A DNA stretch of 16,127 nt from CAXMST01 sp964196325 (GTDB taxonomy: Bacteria; Actinomycetota; Thermoleophilia; Solirubrobacterales; 70-9). The stretch spans positions 1 through 16,127 of the forward strand of contig CAXMST010000017.1 in NCBI GenBank assembly GCA_964196325.1, read 5' to 3'. Both the position numbers and the translations under genes were made by a program. Below are positions 14,377-16,127 of this stretch, piece after piece; the stretch's first letter is position 1; every line of letters starts with the position of its first letter. Below the pieces are notes generated by a model. That model was not told the DNA's origin. It saw only the letters and a list, made by a program, of their open reading frames with translations, and did not search any database.

Positions 14377-14389
14377 GCCGCTCCAGCAG

Positions 14390-14893
14390 CTAGGCCGCGG
14401 CCTCGGCCGCCCCACGCGGATCCAGAAGGATCACCGGGATCTCACGCTCCGTGTTGGCTTGGTAGCCCTCGTAGTCGGGCCAGACCTCGACCAGTTTTGG
14501 GAAGAGCCGCTCGCGCTCCTCCACGCTCGCCTGACGGGCCCGTACGGCCGTACGCTCGGCCCCGATCTGCACTTCGGCGTCAGGGTTGGCCTGCAGATTC
14601 AGCCACCAGGCGGGATCCGAGTTCGAGCCGCCCTTAGACGCGATGATCACGATCGCATCCCCGTCGCGCACGTAGATCAAGGGAGTTCTCCGCACCTGCC
14701 CGCTCTTGCGGCCGACGTTGTCGACCAAGCAGACGGGCGCGCCTTTCATCCCGCCTCCGAGCCTGCCGCCGCTGAGCTTGTAGAGGCCGGCGTGCGCCTT
14801 TGCGACGAGGCCGAAGAACCTCGGGTGCTTTTCGACTGCGGGGACCTGGTGCTCGATGGCAGGAATTATCGCACGGACCTCCTCAGTCAGCAT
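14390..14893 (-). CDS. Deazaflavin (F420)-dependent nitroreductase-family protein
   Basis: A 167-residue split-barrel protein of the Ddn/Rv3547 (DUF385) family. Recognisable segments are LYKLSGGRLGGGMKGAPVCLV, VGRKSGQVRRTPLIYVRDGD, ASKGGSNSDPAWWLNLQANPDAEVQIG and the late YEGYQANTEREIPVILLDP. The KSG-x4-RTP and GG-x5-P-x-W-x-N elements line the F420 site in this family. Members reduce quinones, enones or nitro-compounds with reduced F420, usually at the membrane face; the native substrate is unknown. ATG start with only a weak ribosome site. It converges on fabI with 13 bases between the two stop codons. Its presence implies that the host makes coenzyme F420. Confidence 0.87.
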   Translation of the reverse strand: MLTEEVRAIIPAIEHQVPAVEKHPRFFGLVAKAHAGLYKLSGGRLGGGMKGAPVCLVDNVGRKSGQVRRTPLIYVRDGDAIVIIASKGGSNSDPAWWLNLQANPDAEVQIGAERTAVRARQASVEERERLFPKLVEVWPDYEGYQANTEREIPVILLDPRGAAEAAA

Positions 14894-14945
14894 CGACCAC
14901 GCCGAGCTCTACGTCGGCAACGCCGCCCAGGCCCCAATCACTGCT

Positions 14946-15590
14946 TTAGCCGACCCCGGGCGCAAGGCGATCGAGGATCGCCTCCAGCGCCGCCGTGCCC
15001 GCTCCCCCCTCGAAGATTCCCTGGGCGTGGGCGCTTCCCGGCAGCAGTAGCGCCTCATTGTCGTCACCGTCGGAACTGGCGGCGAGCTCGGTCGAAAGCG
15101 AGGCCGCGCCCTCATCCTCGCTGGCGATGAACAACTTCGGCTGCTCTCCGATCCCCTCGGCGGTCGAGTTGACCGAGAGTGTGGTCAGCTGGTCGACCGC
15201 TCGGGGGTCGCCAACCAACGCCTGCAGCGAGCTGTCGGCCCCGGCGCTGGCGCCGATCAGAGCCACGCGCTCGGCCGAGCGCTCGTCCCGCAGGAACTCA
15301 ACGGCGGCGAGGATTTCCTCTGGCCCGATCTGCTCGACCGCGAGGACCAGGTTGCCCTGCTCGGCGATCGCCTCGGCCTCGGACTCCCAGCTCGCCGCGT
15401 CGAAGGCCGCGCCATGCGCGAGCACGACACCCTGGCTGCCCTCGCCCCAGATCAGAGCCTCGCCGGCGCCCGGGATCTCGATGCGCTGCGCGGTGCCCAC
15501 CGTCTCACCGGGCCCGCGGTCGGACCCACAAGCCGCAAGCGCAACCCCACAGAGGATCGCGATCACGGTCGCTGAGCCGCAGCGTCGCAC
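14946..15590 (-). CDS. Putative lipoprotein with alpha/beta-hydrolase fold
   Basis: A 214-residue exported protein. The N-terminus has basic MRR, a hydrophobic stretch and the lipobox VALAAC with Cys21 as the lipidated residue, so the mature protein should be membrane-anchored outside the cell. The body resembles a small alpha/beta hydrolase: VVLAHGAAFDAASW (oxyanion-type HG), nucleophile motif GASAGA (Ser115), FIASEDEGA (acid near 158-160) and a histidine in GSAHAQGIF (His188). This would complete a Ser-Asp/Glu-His triad. It is shorter than typical hydrolases and has no cap domain. Substrate unknown. GTG start with AGGG about seven bases upstream. It is codirectional with the F420 gene 52 bases away. 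Confidence 0.8.
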   Translation of the reverse strand: MRRCGSATVIAILCGVALAACGSDRGPGETVGTAQRIEIPGAGEALIWGEGSQGVVLAHGAAFDAASWESEAEAIAEQGNLVLAVEQIGPEEILAAVEFLRDERSAERVALIGASAGADSSLQALVGDPRAVDQLTTLSVNSTAEGIGEQPKLFIASEDEGAASLSTELAASSDGDDNEALLLPGSAHAQGIFEGGAGTAALEAILDRLAPGVG

Positions 15591-15687
15591 CCGGTCACCC
15601 TAAACCCAACCGGGTCGATGGACGCTGCGTACTACTTGCACAGCCGATCGGGTCGGAGGACAAAGTTGAGAGAGAGACTGCCGCCAA

Positions 15688-15702
15688 CGGCGATCATCGC
15701 CG
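15688..15702. terminator. Hairpin after the ABC transporter gene, possible terminator
   Basis: CGGCGAT-C-ATCGCCG is an inverted repeat with 7-bp arms, 12 bases past the stop of the minus-strand ABC ATPase gene. In RNA it would form a stem of about five GC-rich pairs with a five-base loop. There is no clear U-tract, only a pyrimidine-rich stretch further on. The rest of the 124-base gap (15591-15714) shows no gene. Confidence 0.3.
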
Positions 15703-15714
15703 GCCGGCGACCGC

Positions 15715-16127
15715 TCAGCGCGGGATCGCGCGCGTGGCCGAGGCCTTCCACACCGCGGTTACGGCGGTGCCGGGGGAGAGTTGCAGTTGCTCGAGCGCGG
15801 GCTCGGTAACCTCGGCGACGAGCGGCTGACCGACATCCAGCCCGACCCGCACCCGGCTCCCGATCCGCGTGACCGTCCGGACCATCGCCGGTAAGCGATT
15901 TTGCTGCGAGCCGTGGAGCGCGGCTCCCGCCGGCTCGAGCGCGATCTCCCAGGGATGGACCGAGATCGCCACCGGCCCAGCCGGCGCCTGATCCGTGCTC
16001 CGCACCAACCCGACCCCGTCCAGCGCGATCTCCGCCAACCCGGACGCCCCGCGGCGGCAACTGCCAAACAGAACGCTGGACCCGGTGACCTCGGCCACGA
16101 AGCTGGATGCGGGCTGGGCAGCGATCT
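15715..16127 (-). CDS. ABC transporter ATP-binding protein, C-terminal TOBE region (5' end outside window)
   Basis: Only the last about 137 residues are present; the frame stays open to the right edge. The text FVAEVTGSSVLFGS directly after a short PASS segment is the usual junction between the ATPase and the regulatory domain in CUT1/MolT-type importers. It is followed by ISVHPWEIALEP and QNRLPAMVRTVTRIGSRVRVGLDVGQPLVAEVT, a TOBE beta-barrel that binds small oxyanions or senses substrate. The combination of one TOBE domain, a VHPWEI segment and TAVWKASATR at the end most resembles molybdate/tungstate/sulfate ATPases (ModC, WtpC, CysA). The Walker motifs lie outside the window, so the transported substrate is not established. 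Confidence 0.72.
   Translation of the reverse strand, partial: IAAQPASSFVAEVTGSSVLFGSCRRGASGLAEIALDGVGLVRSTDQAPAGPVAISVHPWEIALEPAGAALHGSQQNRLPAMVRTVTRIGSRVRVGLDVGQPLVAEVTEPALEQLQLSPGTAVTAVWKASATRAIPR

Noticed and set aside
14111..15130. 339-codon open frame on the plus strand across the end of fabI and two minus-strand genes
   Set aside because: Arg/Pro-rich shadow sequence without motifs. It would overlap fabI in another frame and cover the F420-family gene entirely.
1..16127. Mobile elements, CRISPR arrays, tRNA or rRNA genes
   Set aside because: None seen. There are no regularly spaced direct repeats, transposase motifs, att-like repeats or RNA-gene cores, and composition is uniform throughout.

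Overview
The window is about 16 kb of dense, GC-rich bacterial chromosome, and almost every base lies in a gene. It looks like an actinobacterium. The reasons are the high GC content, frequent GTG and TTG starts, an InhA-type enoyl-ACP reductase, a fatty-acid-synthase-type acyl-CoA carboxylase beta subunit next to fabF, and a deazaflavin (F420)-dependent nitroreductase-family protein. A deep lineage such as Thermoleophilia/Solirubrobacterales is my guess; no marker in the window proves it. There is no tRNA, rRNA, CRISPR array, transposase or phage gene, so this reads as core chromosome rather than an island.

Layout. (1) 1-731: the 3' half of an EttA-type ABC-F translation factor. (2) 780-2562: a soluble GAF-domain histidine kinase and its overlapping NarL/FixJ response regulator. 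(3) 2601-5339, minus strand: glutaryl-CoA dehydrogenase, 3-hydroxyacyl-CoA dehydrogenase and a GntR/FCD regulator, coupled as one operon. (4) 5432-6553, plus strand and divergent from it: a family III CoA-transferase. The 92-bp divergent gap carries a striking nested palindrome that runs into the start codon of the CoA-transferase. Together these look like a glutarate/glutaryl-CoA catabolic module: activation, oxidative decarboxylation to crotonyl-CoA, and later oxidation to acetoacetyl-CoA, with its own repressor or activator. (5) 6554-6811: a non-coding gap with a 15-bp-stem hairpin and a perfect 20-bp palindrome.

(6) 6812-14376, plus strand: nine genes in an unbroken chain, fabD-fabH-fabG-acpP-fabF-accD-(SGNH hydrolase)-maoC-fabI. 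Most junctions are 1-8 nt overlaps. The one exception is acpP, which has a 19-nt gap and the best ribosome binding site in the window. This is a nearly complete type II fatty acid synthase. It holds malonyl-CoA supply (beta subunit only), malonyl transfer, initiation, elongation, ketoreduction, dehydration by a MaoC hot-dog protein instead of FabZ, and InhA-type enoyl reduction. The least expected member is a signal-peptide-free SGNH hydrolase with all four catalytic blocks, locked between accD and maoC by overlaps on both sides. A role as an acyl-ACP/acyl-CoA thioesterase or chain-release enzyme is the most interesting hypothesis here.

(7) 14390-16127, minus strand, convergent with fabI: an F420-dependent nitroreductase-family protein, a small lipoprotein with an alpha/beta-hydrolase serine motif, and the C-terminal (TOBE) end of an ABC transporter ATPase that continues past the window.
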